NCBI GenBank assembly: GCA_005879805.1
Contig: VBKL01000056.1
Location: 1-46,459 of the forward strand
Source of the DNA: Deltaproteobacteria bacterium
GTDB lineage: Bacteria; Myxococcota; Myxococcia; Myxococcales; 40CM-4-68-19
Direction: 5' to 3'
DNA length: 46,459 nt
Under the pieces are notes generated by a model. It had not been told where the DNA came from. It did no database searches and saw only the letters and a program-made list of their open reading frames with translations. The position numbers and the translations under genes are program-made. Positions 16,553 to 25,145 of the stretch are shown in pieces. Positions within the stretch are counted from its first letter, which is position 1. Each line of letters starts with the position of its first letter.

Positions 16553-17590
16553 ATGTCCCGGGCCGATCGATACCTTCGAGCGTGCAGGCGCGAAGAACCG
16601 GATTGCACTCCCGTCTGGTTCATGCGCCAGGCGGGAAGGTATCTCCCGGAGTACCGCGCCATCCGCTCGAAGGTCGGCTTCCTCGAGCTGTGCAAGACGC
16701 CCGACCTCGCGGCCGAGGTGACCATCCAGCCGGTCACGCGCCTGGGGGTGGACGCCGCCATCCTCTTCAGCGACATCCTCGTCGTCTCCGAAGCGATGGG
16801 AATGGCCCTCGAGCTCGAGGACAAGGGTCCGCACTTTCCAGAGCCGCTGCGATCCCACGCCGACGTCGATCGCCTTCGCGTCCCCGATCCCGAGCAAGCG
16901 CTCGGCTTCGTGCTCGAGACCATCCGCGCGGCGAAGAAGCGGCTCGCCGGCACCGTACCGCTGATCGGCTTCTGCGGCGGACCCTGGACGCTCGCCGCCT
17001 ACATGATCGAAGGGAAGACCTCGCGCAGCTTCGAGAAAGCGAAGGCGGCGCTGCTCGGAGACGAGCCGCTTGCGTTCGCGCTCCTAAGCAAGATCTCCGA
17101 CGCCCTCATCGCCTATCTGCAGGCGCAGATCGACGCCGGCGCCGACGCCCTGCAGATCTTCGATTCCTGGGCCGGTGCGCTCGCGCCGGACGACTATGCG
17201 CGAATCGGCGCTCCCTACATCGCGCGCGTCGTGCGCGGGCTGCGGCGGAACGGGCAGCCCCTGACGGTCTTCGGAGTCGAGACCGGCGAGCTTCTCCACA
17301 TCCTCGCCGGGACCGGCGCCGACATGGTCGGGGTGGATTGGCGGGTACCGCTGTCCAAGGCTCGCCAGCGGACCGGCGAGGCGGTAGCGCTACAGGGAAA
17401 TCTGGATCCCGCGAGCTTGTTCTTGCCCCAGCCCATCCTCGAGGAGCGTGTGCGCCGCGTGCTCGCCGAGGCTCGCGCCGCGGGGCCAGGGCACGTCTTC
17501 AATCTCGGCCATGGCATCCTGCCGACGACGCCTCCCGAAAATGCAAAGCTCGTCGTCGACCTCGTGCATCGCGAAACCTCGCACGCCTGA
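16553..17590 (+). CDS. hemE: Uroporphyrinogen decarboxylase
   Basis: A 345-aa HemE of normal length. The family signature PVWFMRQAGRYLPEYR near residue 20 provides the arginine that binds substrate carboxylates, and the ILFSDILVVSEAMG, FCGGPWTLAAYMIEG and GHGILPTTPPEN blocks are all present. The enzyme removes the four acetate carboxyls of uroporphyrinogen III to give coproporphyrinogen III in the cytosol. It lies 15 nt after the DacZ-like gene. hemH and hemG follow 1.4 kb further on the same strand, separated by two secreted-protein genes. Confidence 0.96.
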   Translation: MSRADRYLRACRREEPDCTPVWFMRQAGRYLPEYRAIRSKVGFLELCKTPDLAAEVTIQPVTRLGVDAAILFSDILVVSEAMGMALELEDKGPHFPEPLRSHADVDRLRVPDPEQALGFVLETIRAAKKRLAGTVPLIGFCGGPWTLAAYMIEGKTSRSFEKAKAALLGDEPLAFALLSKISDALIAYLQAQIDAGADALQIFDSWAGALAPDDYARIGAPYIARVVRGLRRNGQPLTVFGVETGELLHILAGTGADMVGVDWRVPLSKARQRTGEAVALQGNLDPASLFLPQPILEERVRRVLAEARAAGPGHVFNLGHGILPTTPPENAKLVVDLVHRETSHA

Positions 17591-17716
17591 CGGGCCGATC
17601 GAGCGGGCTCATGCGCGAGCGGCGAGCGACCGCCGCCTCCCCCGTCCCTTTGCCGGCGCTTGCGGGGACCTCAAATTCCTTGGTGGAAATCTCTTCTCAA
17701 AGCCAAGGAGTCAGCG

Positions 17717-18298
17717 ATGCGACGAGCGCTCCTTCTCCCCCTTGCTGCCGCGTTGATCGGTACGCCAGCCCTGCTCGCCCAGTCGACCGCCCCGACAGGT
17801 GCGGTCAGCCGTCCCCTTCCCCCTTCCGGCCAGGGCCAGACCCAGGCGGCGCCGTCGAACGGGACTACTCCTTCGAACGGAACCAACGCGACGCCGGGCA
17901 CGACGGTCGGTTCCACCTCCAGCACTCCCGGCGGAACGGAGACGGGAGCCGGCGTTCAACCGGGTGGCGGCATACAGCCCTCTAGCGGCGCGCAACCCCA
18001 GCCCGGCACCACCCCCAACGTCGGCGGCGGGACGCGGATCCAGGACGTCCCCAATCAAAATCCGGGCGTCGCCATCCAAAATGTGCCGAATCAAAACGGC
18101 ACGGGTAGCCCGTTCACCGGTCCGGGCGTCGGCTTCCCCGACGGCGGCACCGCCGGACCCGGGATCGCCGACGGTGGCTCGCCGGGCCAGGCCGGTCCGG
18201 TCGGCCCCAACCCGGGCATCGGCTTTTCCGACGGTGGCACGGGCGTAGGCTTCGGCGGCGCCGATGCGGGCAACATGGGCGTGGCAGGCCCCCGGTAG
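17717..18298 (+). CDS. Secreted low-complexity Gly/Pro/Asn/Thr-rich protein
   Basis: A 193-aa protein with a signal peptide (MRRALLLPLAAALIGTPALLAQ) and no recognisable domain after it. The body is a run of Gly, Pro, Asn, Thr and Gln with imperfect repeats: NQNPGVAIQNVPNQNG in the middle, then PGVGFPDGG, PGIADGG, PGIGFSDGG and GVGFGG towards the end. It is probably disordered and exported to the periplasm or surface. The ATG at 17717 is fixed by AAGGAG seven bases upstream. No homologue with a known function was recognised. It separates hemE from hemH and stands beside another small exported protein. Confidence 0.75.
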   Translation: MRRALLLPLAAALIGTPALLAQSTAPTGAVSRPLPPSGQGQTQAAPSNGTTPSNGTNATPGTTVGSTSSTPGGTETGAGVQPGGGIQPSSGAQPQPGTTPNVGGGTRIQDVPNQNPGVAIQNVPNQNGTGSPFTGPGVGFPDGGTAGPGIADGGSPGQAGPVGPNPGIGFSDGGTGVGFGGADAGNMGVAGPR

Positions 18299-18402
18299 GA
18301 GACAGGGGCCCGATTGCAAGGACGGAGTCCTGCACTTTCCTGGCGGGCGGTCAGGAGCAAGGTTTGCAACGGACCGAAGAGCGTCCGAACAGAGGAGAGA
18401 CC

Positions 18403-18939
18403 ATGAAGCTGAACGCAACCTTCCTCGCTGCTGCGCTTTCGCTGGCGCCCGCGAACATGGAGGAGATCAAGGCCGGGCAGATGGCGCAGAGCAAGGCCTC
18501 GTCGAGTGGAGTGAAGGACTACGCGCGCACGCTGGTGCAGGATCACCAGCAGGCCGACAAGCAGGTCCTGGCCATGGCCGACAAGATGCACGTCGACATG
18601 AAGAAGAACATGGAAATGGGCGACATGGACCACTCGAAGATGGACCATTCCAAGATGGACCACTCGCAGATGTCCGGCATGGATCAGGACAAGATGAAGC
18701 AGCACCAGGCCAAGATGGACGAGATGCAGAAGCTGTCCGGCAAGGAGTTCGATCGGGCCTTCCTCTCCATGATGGTGGACGGCCACGATCACGTGATCCA
18801 GATGGTGAATACCGCCCAGTCGAACGCGAAGGGCGATCTCAAGGCCATGCTCGACCACATGCTGCCCACGCTCGAGCGCCACAAGCAGATGGCGCAAGAT
18901 CTCATGCAGAAGCTCGGCGACACCGCTTCGGCGAAATAA
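18403..18939 (+). CDS. DUF4142-like exported protein with Met/His-rich insert
   Basis: A 178-aa protein whose ends match the DUF4142 four-helix pattern: EIKAGQMAQSKASSSGVKDYA then LVQDHQQADKQVL near the N-terminus, and KEFDRAFLSMMVDGHD then LPTLERHKQMAQDL near the C-terminus. Between them lies an unusual insert of three DHSKM/DHSQM repeats flanked by more Met and Asp residues. A short hydrophobic leader (residues ~5-17) probably serves as signal peptide. DUF4142 proteins are exported and resemble ferritin-like or DUF305 bundles; the function is unknown. The Met/His insert suggests copper or silver binding, by inference only. AGAGGAGA precedes the ATG, and a strong terminator follows the gene. 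Confidence 0.75.
   Translation: MKLNATFLAAALSLAPANMEEIKAGQMAQSKASSSGVKDYARTLVQDHQQADKQVLAMADKMHVDMKKNMEMGDMDHSKMDHSKMDHSQMSGMDQDKMKQHQAKMDEMQKLSGKEFDRAFLSMMVDGHDHVIQMVNTAQSNAKGDLKAMLDHMLPTLERHKQMAQDLMQKLGDTASAK
18628..18672 (+). repeat. Three 15-bp in-frame tandem repeats (DHSKM units)
   Basis: Three consecutive 15-bp units (GACCACTCGAAGATG and two close variants) encode DHSKM, DHSKM and DHSQM inside the DUF4142-like gene. Synonymous differences (CAC/CAT, TCG/TCC) show that the array is not a very recent duplication. Confidence 0.85.
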
Positions 18940-18960
18940 GCCGATTTCCGGCAACTCGAG

Positions 18961-18990
18961 GACGCCCGGCACCGCAAGGAGCCGGGCGTC
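18961..18990 (+). terminator. Probable intrinsic terminator after the DUF4142-like gene
   Basis: A perfect 10-bp inverted repeat, GACGCCCGGC / GCCGGGCGTC, with a 10-nt loop begins 21 nt after the stop codon and is followed by GTTTC. The T-run is short, as is common in high-GC genomes. It would end the upstream transcript and separate it from hemH, which starts 37 nt later. Confidence 0.65.
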
Positions 18991-19027
18991 GTTTCATCCG
19001 ACACCGCTCTGCTGTTAGAAGCAGCGC

Positions 19028-19981
19028 GTGACCGCAGTCCTGCTCCTCAATCTCGGCGGCCCCGACTCGCTCGACAGCGTCGAGCCCTACCTGGTCAATC
19101 TCTTCAAGGATCCCTTCCTCATCCGCCTTCCGCTCAAGGGACGGTTGCGGGCTGCCTTCGCGCGCTGGGTCGCCCACCGCCGCGCTCCGCACGTGCGCAA
19201 GCTCTACGCCGAGATCGGCGGCCGCTCTCCCATCGAGCCCATCACTCGCGCGCAGGCGAAGCTGCTCGAGCGCGAGCTCGGTCCGGGATACCGCTGCTAC
19301 GTCGCTTTCAGCGCCTGGACGCCGTACATCCGCGAGGCCGTGCAGCGGGCCAAGGACGAAGGCGCGGAGCGGCTCGTCGGCGTGTCCCTCTTCCCGCAGT
19401 GGTGCAGCGCGACGACCGGTTCGGTGCTCCACGACCTGCGGCTCGAGGCGGACCGTCTCGGGCTACCGCTCGAGGCGGTCGAGAGCTATCCGGAGGATCC
19501 CCGCTACCTCGACGCTCTGGCGGAGACGGTGCACGAGGGACTCGAGCGCTTTCCGCAGCCGATGCGCGGCAGGGTCCACGTCGTCTTCAGCGCCCACGGC
19601 GTTCCGGTGAGCATCATCAAGAAAGGCGATCCTTACGAGCGCGACGTGCGCGCGACGGTGCGCGGGCTGGTCGCCCGGATGCCCGCGAGCCAGCCGTGGT
19701 CGGTCAGCTTCCAGAGCAAGGTCGGACCGGTGAAGTGGCTCGAGCCCGCCACGGCCAATCATCTGCCGGCGCTGGCGAAGAACGGCGTCAAGGAGGTGCT
19801 GGTGGTGCCGGTGGCCTTCGTCTCCGACCACATCGAGACCTTGCACGAGCAGCGCATCCTTCTGCGCGGCATCGCGGAAGCCGCGGGCATCGAGCGCTAC
19901 GAGGTCGCGAACGCGCTCAACGAGAGTGCGCCGTTTGCCCGCGCCCTGGCGCGCCTCGTGCGCGAGGTCGAGGCGGCGTGA
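19028..19981 (+). CDS. hemH: Ferrochelatase
   Basis: A 317-aa ferrochelatase with GTG start. It shows the N-terminal LLNLGGPDSLDSVEPYLVN block, the catalytic SAHGVP loop with His190 that binds the metal or abstracts pyrrole protons, and QSKVGPVKWLEPAT plus the late PVAFVSDHIETLHE signature. It inserts Fe2+ into the porphyrin (protoporphyrin IX, or coproporphyrin III if the route is coproporphyrin-dependent). The next gene, the FAD-dependent oxidase, begins 2 nt after its stop (or overlaps by GTGA), so the two are coupled. Confidence 0.95.
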   Translation: MTAVLLLNLGGPDSLDSVEPYLVNLFKDPFLIRLPLKGRLRAAFARWVAHRRAPHVRKLYAEIGGRSPIEPITRAQAKLLERELGPGYRCYVAFSAWTPYIREAVQRAKDEGAERLVGVSLFPQWCSATTGSVLHDLRLEADRLGLPLEAVESYPEDPRYLDALAETVHEGLERFPQPMRGRVHVVFSAHGVPVSIIKKGDPYERDVRATVRGLVARMPASQPWSVSFQSKVGPVKWLEPATANHLPALAKNGVKEVLVVPVAFVSDHIETLHEQRILLRGIAEAAGIERYEVANALNESAPFARALARLVREVEAA

Positions 19982-19983
19982 CG

Positions 19984-21276
19984 ATGTTCGTGGTCGCCGG
20001 CGCCGGCGCGGCCGGGCTCTCGGCCGCGTACGAGATTCGCCGACGGGGAACGGATCCCATCGTCGTCGAGGCGGCGGACCGCGCTGGCGGAAAGATCGGC
20101 ACCGACGAGCAGGACGGATTCCTCACCGAGCGGGGCCCGCTTGCGCTCCTCGACCGTACCGGCGACCTGGCGCGTCTTTGCGGCGAGCTGGGACTCTCGC
20201 GCCTGTACGCGAGCAGCGCCGCCAAGGAGCGGTACGTCGAGCGCGACGGCACGGTGTACGCGCTGCCGCGCGGTCCCGGCGATTTCTTCCGGACGGGACT
20301 GCTCGACGGCGCGGAGAAACTTTCCCTCCTCGCCGAGCCGGTCCGGCGCCGGTCCCCCCCTGATGCCTCCGTTGCACACTTCTTCGGTCGTCGCCTGGGC
20401 AAGGCCGGCCCGTTCCTCGGCGACGCGGTCCAGACCGGCATCTACGCCGGCGATCCGGACTCGCTGGAAATGGCGAGCTCCTTTCCGCAGCTCTTCCAGC
20501 TCGAGCAGCGACACGGGAGCATCCTGCGGGGTCTGCTCGCGGCGCGGGGCGGGAAGCGGACCTCGCTCTCCTCGTTCCGCGGCGGGCTCCGCGAGCTCGT
20601 CGATGCGCTGGCGAAAGCGGTAGGGCCCGGCTTGCGGCTGGAGACGCGCGTGTTGGGGATCGCGAAGCAAGGTGCCGGCTTCCGCCTACAGCTGGAGGAT
20701 CGGAGCGGACGCGGCGAGATGGTCGCCGACAAGCTCGTCATCGCGCTACCGGCTCCCCAGGCGGCGGAGGTCCTCTCCGGGATTGCGCCCCGGCTCGCGG
20801 AGCGGCTGCGCGCCCTCACCGCCGCTCCCATCTCGCTCGTCCATCTCGCGGCAAGGACCGAGGACCTGGGCCCGATGCAGCGCGGATTCGGGGTCCTCCG
20901 GCCGGGGACGCCGGTCGTCGGGGCCCTCTTTCCGGGCGCCCTCTTTCCTGGGCGGGCCCCGGCGGGGTCGGTGCTCATTTCGGCGCTTGTCGGGGGCGCG
21001 CGCCACGCCAGCGTCGCGTCGCGGCCCGACGGCGAGCTCGTCGAGCTGGTCCGAACGGAGCTGAAAATGACCGCAATGCCGCGCCTTTTGCGCGTCGTGC
21101 GCTGGTCCCATGCGCTTCCCCAGTACCTCCGGGGGCATGCAGGACGGATCGCCGAGATCGAGCAGCTGGCGGCAGGATATCCGGGGCTCGAGCTGGCGGG
21201 CGCCTTCTACCGCGGCGTCAGTGTGATCGACTGCCTGCGAGATGGTGCACGCGCCGCGTCACGACTGAACCCCTGA
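19984..21276 (+). CDS. hemG: Oxygen-dependent protoporphyrinogen (or coproporphyrinogen III) oxidase, HemY type
   Basis: A 430-aa FAD flavoprotein. The N-terminal dinucleotide motif GAGAAGLSAAYEIRRRG is followed by EAADRAGGKIGT, and the C-terminal LELAGAFYRGVSVIDCLRDG completes the FAD site typical of protoporphyrinogen oxidases. It oxidises protoporphyrinogen IX to protoporphyrin IX with O2; the related coproporphyrinogen oxidase activity cannot be excluded. The symbol hemG is used in the broad sense, since the protein is of the HemY/PPOX family and not the E. coli flavodoxin-type HemG. The start could be GTG 19978 (GTGA overlap with hemH) or ATG 19984. The long open frame upstream of this point is a shadow of hemH. 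Confidence 0.9.
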   Translation: MFVVAGAGAAGLSAAYEIRRRGTDPIVVEAADRAGGKIGTDEQDGFLTERGPLALLDRTGDLARLCGELGLSRLYASSAAKERYVERDGTVYALPRGPGDFFRTGLLDGAEKLSLLAEPVRRRSPPDASVAHFFGRRLGKAGPFLGDAVQTGIYAGDPDSLEMASSFPQLFQLEQRHGSILRGLLAARGGKRTSLSSFRGGLRELVDALAKAVGPGLRLETRVLGIAKQGAGFRLQLEDRSGRGEMVADKLVIALPAPQAAEVLSGIAPRLAERLRALTAAPISLVHLAARTEDLGPMQRGFGVLRPGTPVVGALFPGALFPGRAPAGSVLISALVGGARHASVASRPDGELVELVRTELKMTAMPRLLRVVRWSHALPQYLRGHAGRIAEIEQLAAGYPGLELAGAFYRGVSVIDCLRDGARAASRLNP

Positions 21277-21311
21277 AGCGCCGGGTTTCATGCTAAAGGG
21301 GGCGCCCAGTC

Positions 21312-23366
21312 ATGGACCCAGGTGCGCCGTCCCCGGCGCCGAGCAGCGTCCCCCCGCCCTCCCAACCAGATCAGGAACCGCAGCTTCCGCCGACGCGATG
21401 GCAGAAGCTCACCCGCGCACTGCTCGGCGGGCCGAAGGACATCCAGGATCCGCAGCTCTTCCAGCACATCTCGCTGGCGGCCTTCCTCGCCTGGGTCGGG
21501 CTCGGCGCCGACGGCCTCAGCTCCTCGGCCTATGGTCCCGAGGAAGCCTTCAAGAACCTCGGCAGCCACCAGTACCTGGCGGTGTTCCTCGCCATCGCGA
21601 CCGGCGTCACCGTCCTCGTCATCTCCGCCGCCTATACGAAGATCATCGAGCACTTCCCCTTCGGCGGAGGCGGATACGCCGTCACCTCGAAGTTGCTCGG
21701 CCCGCGCGCCGGCGTCGTCAGCGGCGCGGCGCTGCTCATCGACTACGTGCTCACCACCACCACCTCGGTGGCCGCGGGCGGGGAAGCGGTCTTCAGCAAC
21801 TTCCCGCACCACTGGCACGTCTGGAAGCTCCCCGTCGAAGTGACCGTGCTGGTGCTGCTCACCATCCTCAACCTCCGCGGCGTCAAGGAGTCGATCAAGT
21901 TCCTTCTGCCGGTCTTCCTGACCTTCCTCGTCACCCACGCCGTGCTCATCTCCGGGAGCATCGGGCTCCACGTTGGACGGATGGACGACGTCGCAAGGAG
22001 CGTCTCGACGGGGCTGCACGCCGACGTCTCGACCATGGGAGCAATGGCCCTCGCCCTGCTCTTCTTGCGCGCCTACTCGCTGGGCGCCGGAACGTACACG
22101 GGCATCGAGGCCGTCTCGAACGGCCTCTCCATCATGCGCGAGCCGCGCGTTGCCACCGGCAAGCGGACGATGGTCTACATGTCGACGAGCCTCGCCCTCA
22201 CCGCCGGCGGCATCATCCTCGCCTACCTGCTGGTGGGCGTTCACCACGTCGAGGGCAAGACGATGAACTGGACGCTCGCGCAGCTGTTCGCGGGCGACCT
22301 GCACCTCGCGGGAGCGCCCGTCGGACGCATCTTCGTGGTGGTCACCATCGCCTCGGAGGCGCTCCTCCTCTTCGTCGCCGCGCAGGCGGGCTTCATCGCC
22401 GGCCCTCGCGTGATGGCGAACCTCGCGCACGATTCCTACCTGCCCCACCGCCTGAGCGCGCTCTCCGATCGGCTGACCATGCAGAACGGCGTCCTGCTCA
22501 TGGGTGGAGCGGGACTGTTCATGCTCTTCTACACGCAGGGCTCGGTCGACGCGCTGGTCGTGATGTACGCGATCAACGTCTTCGTCACCTTCGCCCTCAG
22601 CCAGGCAGGGATGATGAAGTACTGGCTGCGCTCCGACACGCAGCGCAAGTATCCGGAGTGGCGGCGTCCGATGGCCATCGCCGTCCTCTGCTTCATCCTC
22701 TGCAGCTTCATCCTCGTCATCAACGTCTACGAGAAGTTCTTCGAGGGCGCCTGGGTGACGGTGGTGGTGACCGGAGCGCTCATCGCGCTCTGCCTCGTCA
22801 TCAAGCGCCATTACAAAGGGACGTTCGCGCGCTTGAGCCGCCTCGATTCGATCATCGACGCGCTGCCGTCCGCGGGACCCTTGCGCGATCTGCACCTCGA
22901 GAAGAAGAAGCCGACCGCGGTCTTGCTGGTGAGCGGCTTCTCCGGCCTCGGCATCCACTCGCTCCTCACCATCATCAAGCTCTTCCCCCGCTACTTCCAT
23001 AACGTCGTCTTCATGTCCGTGGCGGTGGTGGACTCCGCCACCTTCCAGGGCGTGGAAGAGGTGGACCGCGTGCGCGAGGAGACGGAGGTGGCGCTGAACA
23101 AGTACGTCGACCTCGCCCGCCGCATGGGGATTCCTGCCGATTTCAAGACCAGCATCGGGACCGAGGCGGTGGCGGAGTGCGAGCGGCTGGCGACGGACAT
23201 CGCCCGCGAGTACGAGCGGAGCATCTTCTTCGCGGGGAAGCTCATCTTCGAGCGGGAGCGGTGGTGGGACAGGGTGTTGCACAACGAGACGGCGTATTCG
23301 ATCCAGCGTCGGCTGCAGTTTGCGGGACTCGCGATGGTGGTGCTGCCGGTCCGGGTGCTGGAGTAG
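21312..23366 (+). CDS. APC-superfamily permease, KimA-like (potassium or amino-acid transporter)
   Basis: A 684-aa membrane protein. After a Pro-rich N-terminus (about 1-45) come about twelve transmembrane helices (about 48-500). The first helix region contains LGADGLSSSAYGPEEAF, close to the SSVAYA(T/P)EE pattern of KimA/YdaO and KUP-like APC proteins. The C-terminal ~180 residues form a soluble domain starting near AVLLVSGFSGLGIHS. KimA of Bacillus is a high-affinity K+/H+ symporter controlled by c-di-AMP. That would be meaningful here because a DacZ-like gene lies 5 kb upstream on the same strand. Substrate is inference; an amino-acid carrier is the alternative. It ends 30 nt from the convergent HAD-ATPase gene. 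Confidence 0.75.
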   Translation: MDPGAPSPAPSSVPPPSQPDQEPQLPPTRWQKLTRALLGGPKDIQDPQLFQHISLAAFLAWVGLGADGLSSSAYGPEEAFKNLGSHQYLAVFLAIATGVTVLVISAAYTKIIEHFPFGGGGYAVTSKLLGPRAGVVSGAALLIDYVLTTTTSVAAGGEAVFSNFPHHWHVWKLPVEVTVLVLLTILNLRGVKESIKFLLPVFLTFLVTHAVLISGSIGLHVGRMDDVARSVSTGLHADVSTMGAMALALLFLRAYSLGAGTYTGIEAVSNGLSIMREPRVATGKRTMVYMSTSLALTAGGIILAYLLVGVHHVEGKTMNWTLAQLFAGDLHLAGAPVGRIFVVVTIASEALLLFVAAQAGFIAGPRVMANLAHDSYLPHRLSALSDRLTMQNGVLLMGGAGLFMLFYTQGSVDALVVMYAINVFVTFALSQAGMMKYWLRSDTQRKYPEWRRPMAIAVLCFILCSFILVINVYEKFFEGAWVTVVVTGALIALCLVIKRHYKGTFARLSRLDSIIDALPSAGPLRDLHLEKKKPTAVLLVSGFSGLGIHSLLTIIKLFPRYFHNVVFMSVAVVDSATFQGVEEVDRVREETEVALNKYVDLARRMGIPADFKTSIGTEAVAECERLATDIAREYERSIFFAGKLIFERERWWDRVLHNETAYSIQRRLQFAGLAMVVLPVRVLE

Positions 23367-23396
23367 CTCGTTGGTCGACGTCGAGGTAGTCGGTTC

Positions 23397-25112
23397 TTAC
23401 GGCAGCGTTCGCAACGTATACCTGCTAGCGATCGCCGCCCTGATCCGCGCCCGACTCTCCCCCGCATCCAGCGCGCGGTCCTTCTCCACCGCCTCCGCGT
23501 CTCGCGCCAGCTCCTCGTCCTTCACTTCGGTCCGGAACCATCTCGAATAATCGCCCTGCCGCAAGTGGTGCAGCCACGTATCGTCGTCGACGCCCGCGGC
23601 CAGCTCGCCGAACTGCACCAGGTTGGGCGCGCGGAGGTTCAGCTTCTTCTCCGCGCCCCGGAAGTAGAAACTCCGGTCGGGACCGAGATCGCCCTCCAGG
23701 TACTTGCGCGCGTGCCGGTGGTGCTGGGCATTCGTCCGCGCCAGCCGGACCGGCAACTCCTCACCCGTCGCCCTCCGCCAGAGGAGCGCTTCGCCTCGCT
23801 CGACGCTGCGAGTAGACGCCTTTGGCGCCGGAAGCCCGGCTGCCTTGCGAAAATCGCCGAGCGTCTTCGCTGCTTCCACCCCCACGGCGACGACCGTGTC
23901 GAGCTGATCGAGGAGGGGCTTCGCGAGATTCTGCGGCGCGAGCGTGACGAGGACGATCCCGGTCAGATCCTGCGGAAGCGCATCGTGCGAGGGACGCGAG
24001 GCGGGCGGGACCAGGTGATGCGCCTCGTCGAGGACGATGAAGTGCGGCCGGCCCGACCGCGCCCGCAAGTCGGCGAGGCGGGAGAGCAAGGCCGAGCAGA
24101 ACCGGGCGCGATCGTCGAAGGGCACGGCGACGAGGTTCACGACGATCTGCTCGTCGGGCTCCGAGACCGCGTGCACCGCCTCGTCCACCGTCGGGGCGCG
24201 TTTCGGATCGCCGAGCTGGACGGTGCGCTCGAAGGCGAGCCAATCGCCTTCCGGATCGAGGATGCAGCACTGGTACTTCGCGTCGAGAAGCCGCTCGACG
24301 AATCCCTTCGCGGCGGTGCTCTTGCCACTCTGCGGAGTCCCGGCGAAGAGCAGCGGCCCAGGGGCAGGCGGGATGGACACGCGCTCGCCACTGAACGATT
24401 CGCCGAGCGGGATGTCGCGGCGACCCGGGCGCGCCAGCGCGGAGCGGAGATCGTCCTTGACGAGCATCTCGAGAAGCTCGAGTACGCCGTCCTCCGCCTT
24501 GCCCTTCATCACCAGGTCGGCACGATCCTTCAGCGACGGCAGTGCGTTTCCCACCGCCACGCCGCATTCGCACTCGGAGAGAAAGGCGTGATCGTTCTCC
24601 GCGTCGCCGACGCCGACCACGTTGTGGGACGAAAGCTTCATCTCGGATAGCGCGGCCCGCAGGCCGGTGCCCTTGTGCACGCCGGCCGGGAGGACCATCA
24701 CCGCGCCCTTGTTGAAGATGACTTGCAACTCCAGCCCGAGACGCTTGATCTCCTCGAGGACCACGGTCTCGTACGGCACCCGGGTCGCGACGATCACCCG
24801 TCCCACGGAGAGTGGCGTCGCACCGTGCTGGCGAAGGCTCTCGGCGAGCTTCGCCGGAGGCGTTTCCGCGAGCTTCTTCTCCTTCTTCGTCGACGGGATG
24901 TAGAGGACCGCGCCGTTCTCCGCCACGATGGCGTCGAAGATGGCGTGCTCAGGAAAGACCTGGACGAGATCGTCGAGGTCGCGGCCCGTCACGAGCAGGA
25001 GCTTGCGGCCGCTCGATTTGACGTGCTCCAGGGCGGCGAGCGTGCGCGGCTCGACGACCCCCTTGCCGGCGAGCGTCTCGTCATAGTCGGTAGCAAAGGC
25101 GACAAATCGCAT
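23397..25112 (-). CDS. HAD phosphatase fused to a HerA-type P-loop ATPase
   Basis: A 571-aa two-domain protein. Residues 1-~220 are a Cof-type HAD-IIB hydrolase. Motif I is DYDET (nucleophile Asp9, acid Asp11; Glu12 replaces the usual Gly), the LLLVTGR block is motif II, and VVGVGDAENDHAFL is motif IV with a C2-type cap between. Residues ~225-440 form an ATPase with Walker A GTPQSGKST (about 256-264) and Walker B FIVLDEAHH (about 358-366), resembling HerA/DUF87 motor ATPases. The tail (~450-571) is charged and unassigned, with a WLHHLRQGDYSRWFR segment. The substrate of either domain is unknown. The Ppx/GppA gene lies 33 nt upstream on the same strand. Confidence 0.8.
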   Translation of the reverse strand: MRFVAFATDYDETLAGKGVVEPRTLAALEHVKSSGRKLLLVTGRDLDDLVQVFPEHAIFDAIVAENGAVLYIPSTKKEKKLAETPPAKLAESLRQHGATPLSVGRVIVATRVPYETVVLEEIKRLGLELQVIFNKGAVMVLPAGVHKGTGLRAALSEMKLSSHNVVGVGDAENDHAFLSECECGVAVGNALPSLKDRADLVMKGKAEDGVLELLEMLVKDDLRSALARPGRRDIPLGESFSGERVSIPPAPGPLLFAGTPQSGKSTAAKGFVERLLDAKYQCCILDPEGDWLAFERTVQLGDPKRAPTVDEAVHAVSEPDEQIVVNLVAVPFDDRARFCSALLSRLADLRARSGRPHFIVLDEAHHLVPPASRPSHDALPQDLTGIVLVTLAPQNLAKPLLDQLDTVVAVGVEAAKTLGDFRKAAGLPAPKASTRSVERGEALLWRRATGEELPVRLARTNAQHHRHARKYLEGDLGPDRSFYFRGAEKKLNLRAPNLVQFGELAAGVDDDTWLHHLRQGDYSRWFRTEVKDEELARDAEAVEKDRALDAGESRARIRAAIASRYTLRTLP

Positions 25113-25145
25113 TGCGCCGAAACCTGCTCACGGCGCGGGGCCGTG

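Noticed and set aside
18628-18672. Short repeats as CRISPR-like array
   Set aside because: The 15-bp units have no spacers and are in-frame coding repeats.
19399-19983. N-terminal extension of the porphyrinogen oxidase
   Set aside because: Lies inside hemH in another frame; the FAD motif begins right after the start at 19978/19984.
21312-23366. Kup-type potassium transporter
   Set aside because: Length and the SSSAYGPEE first-helix pattern fit the KimA/YdaO branch better than Kup.
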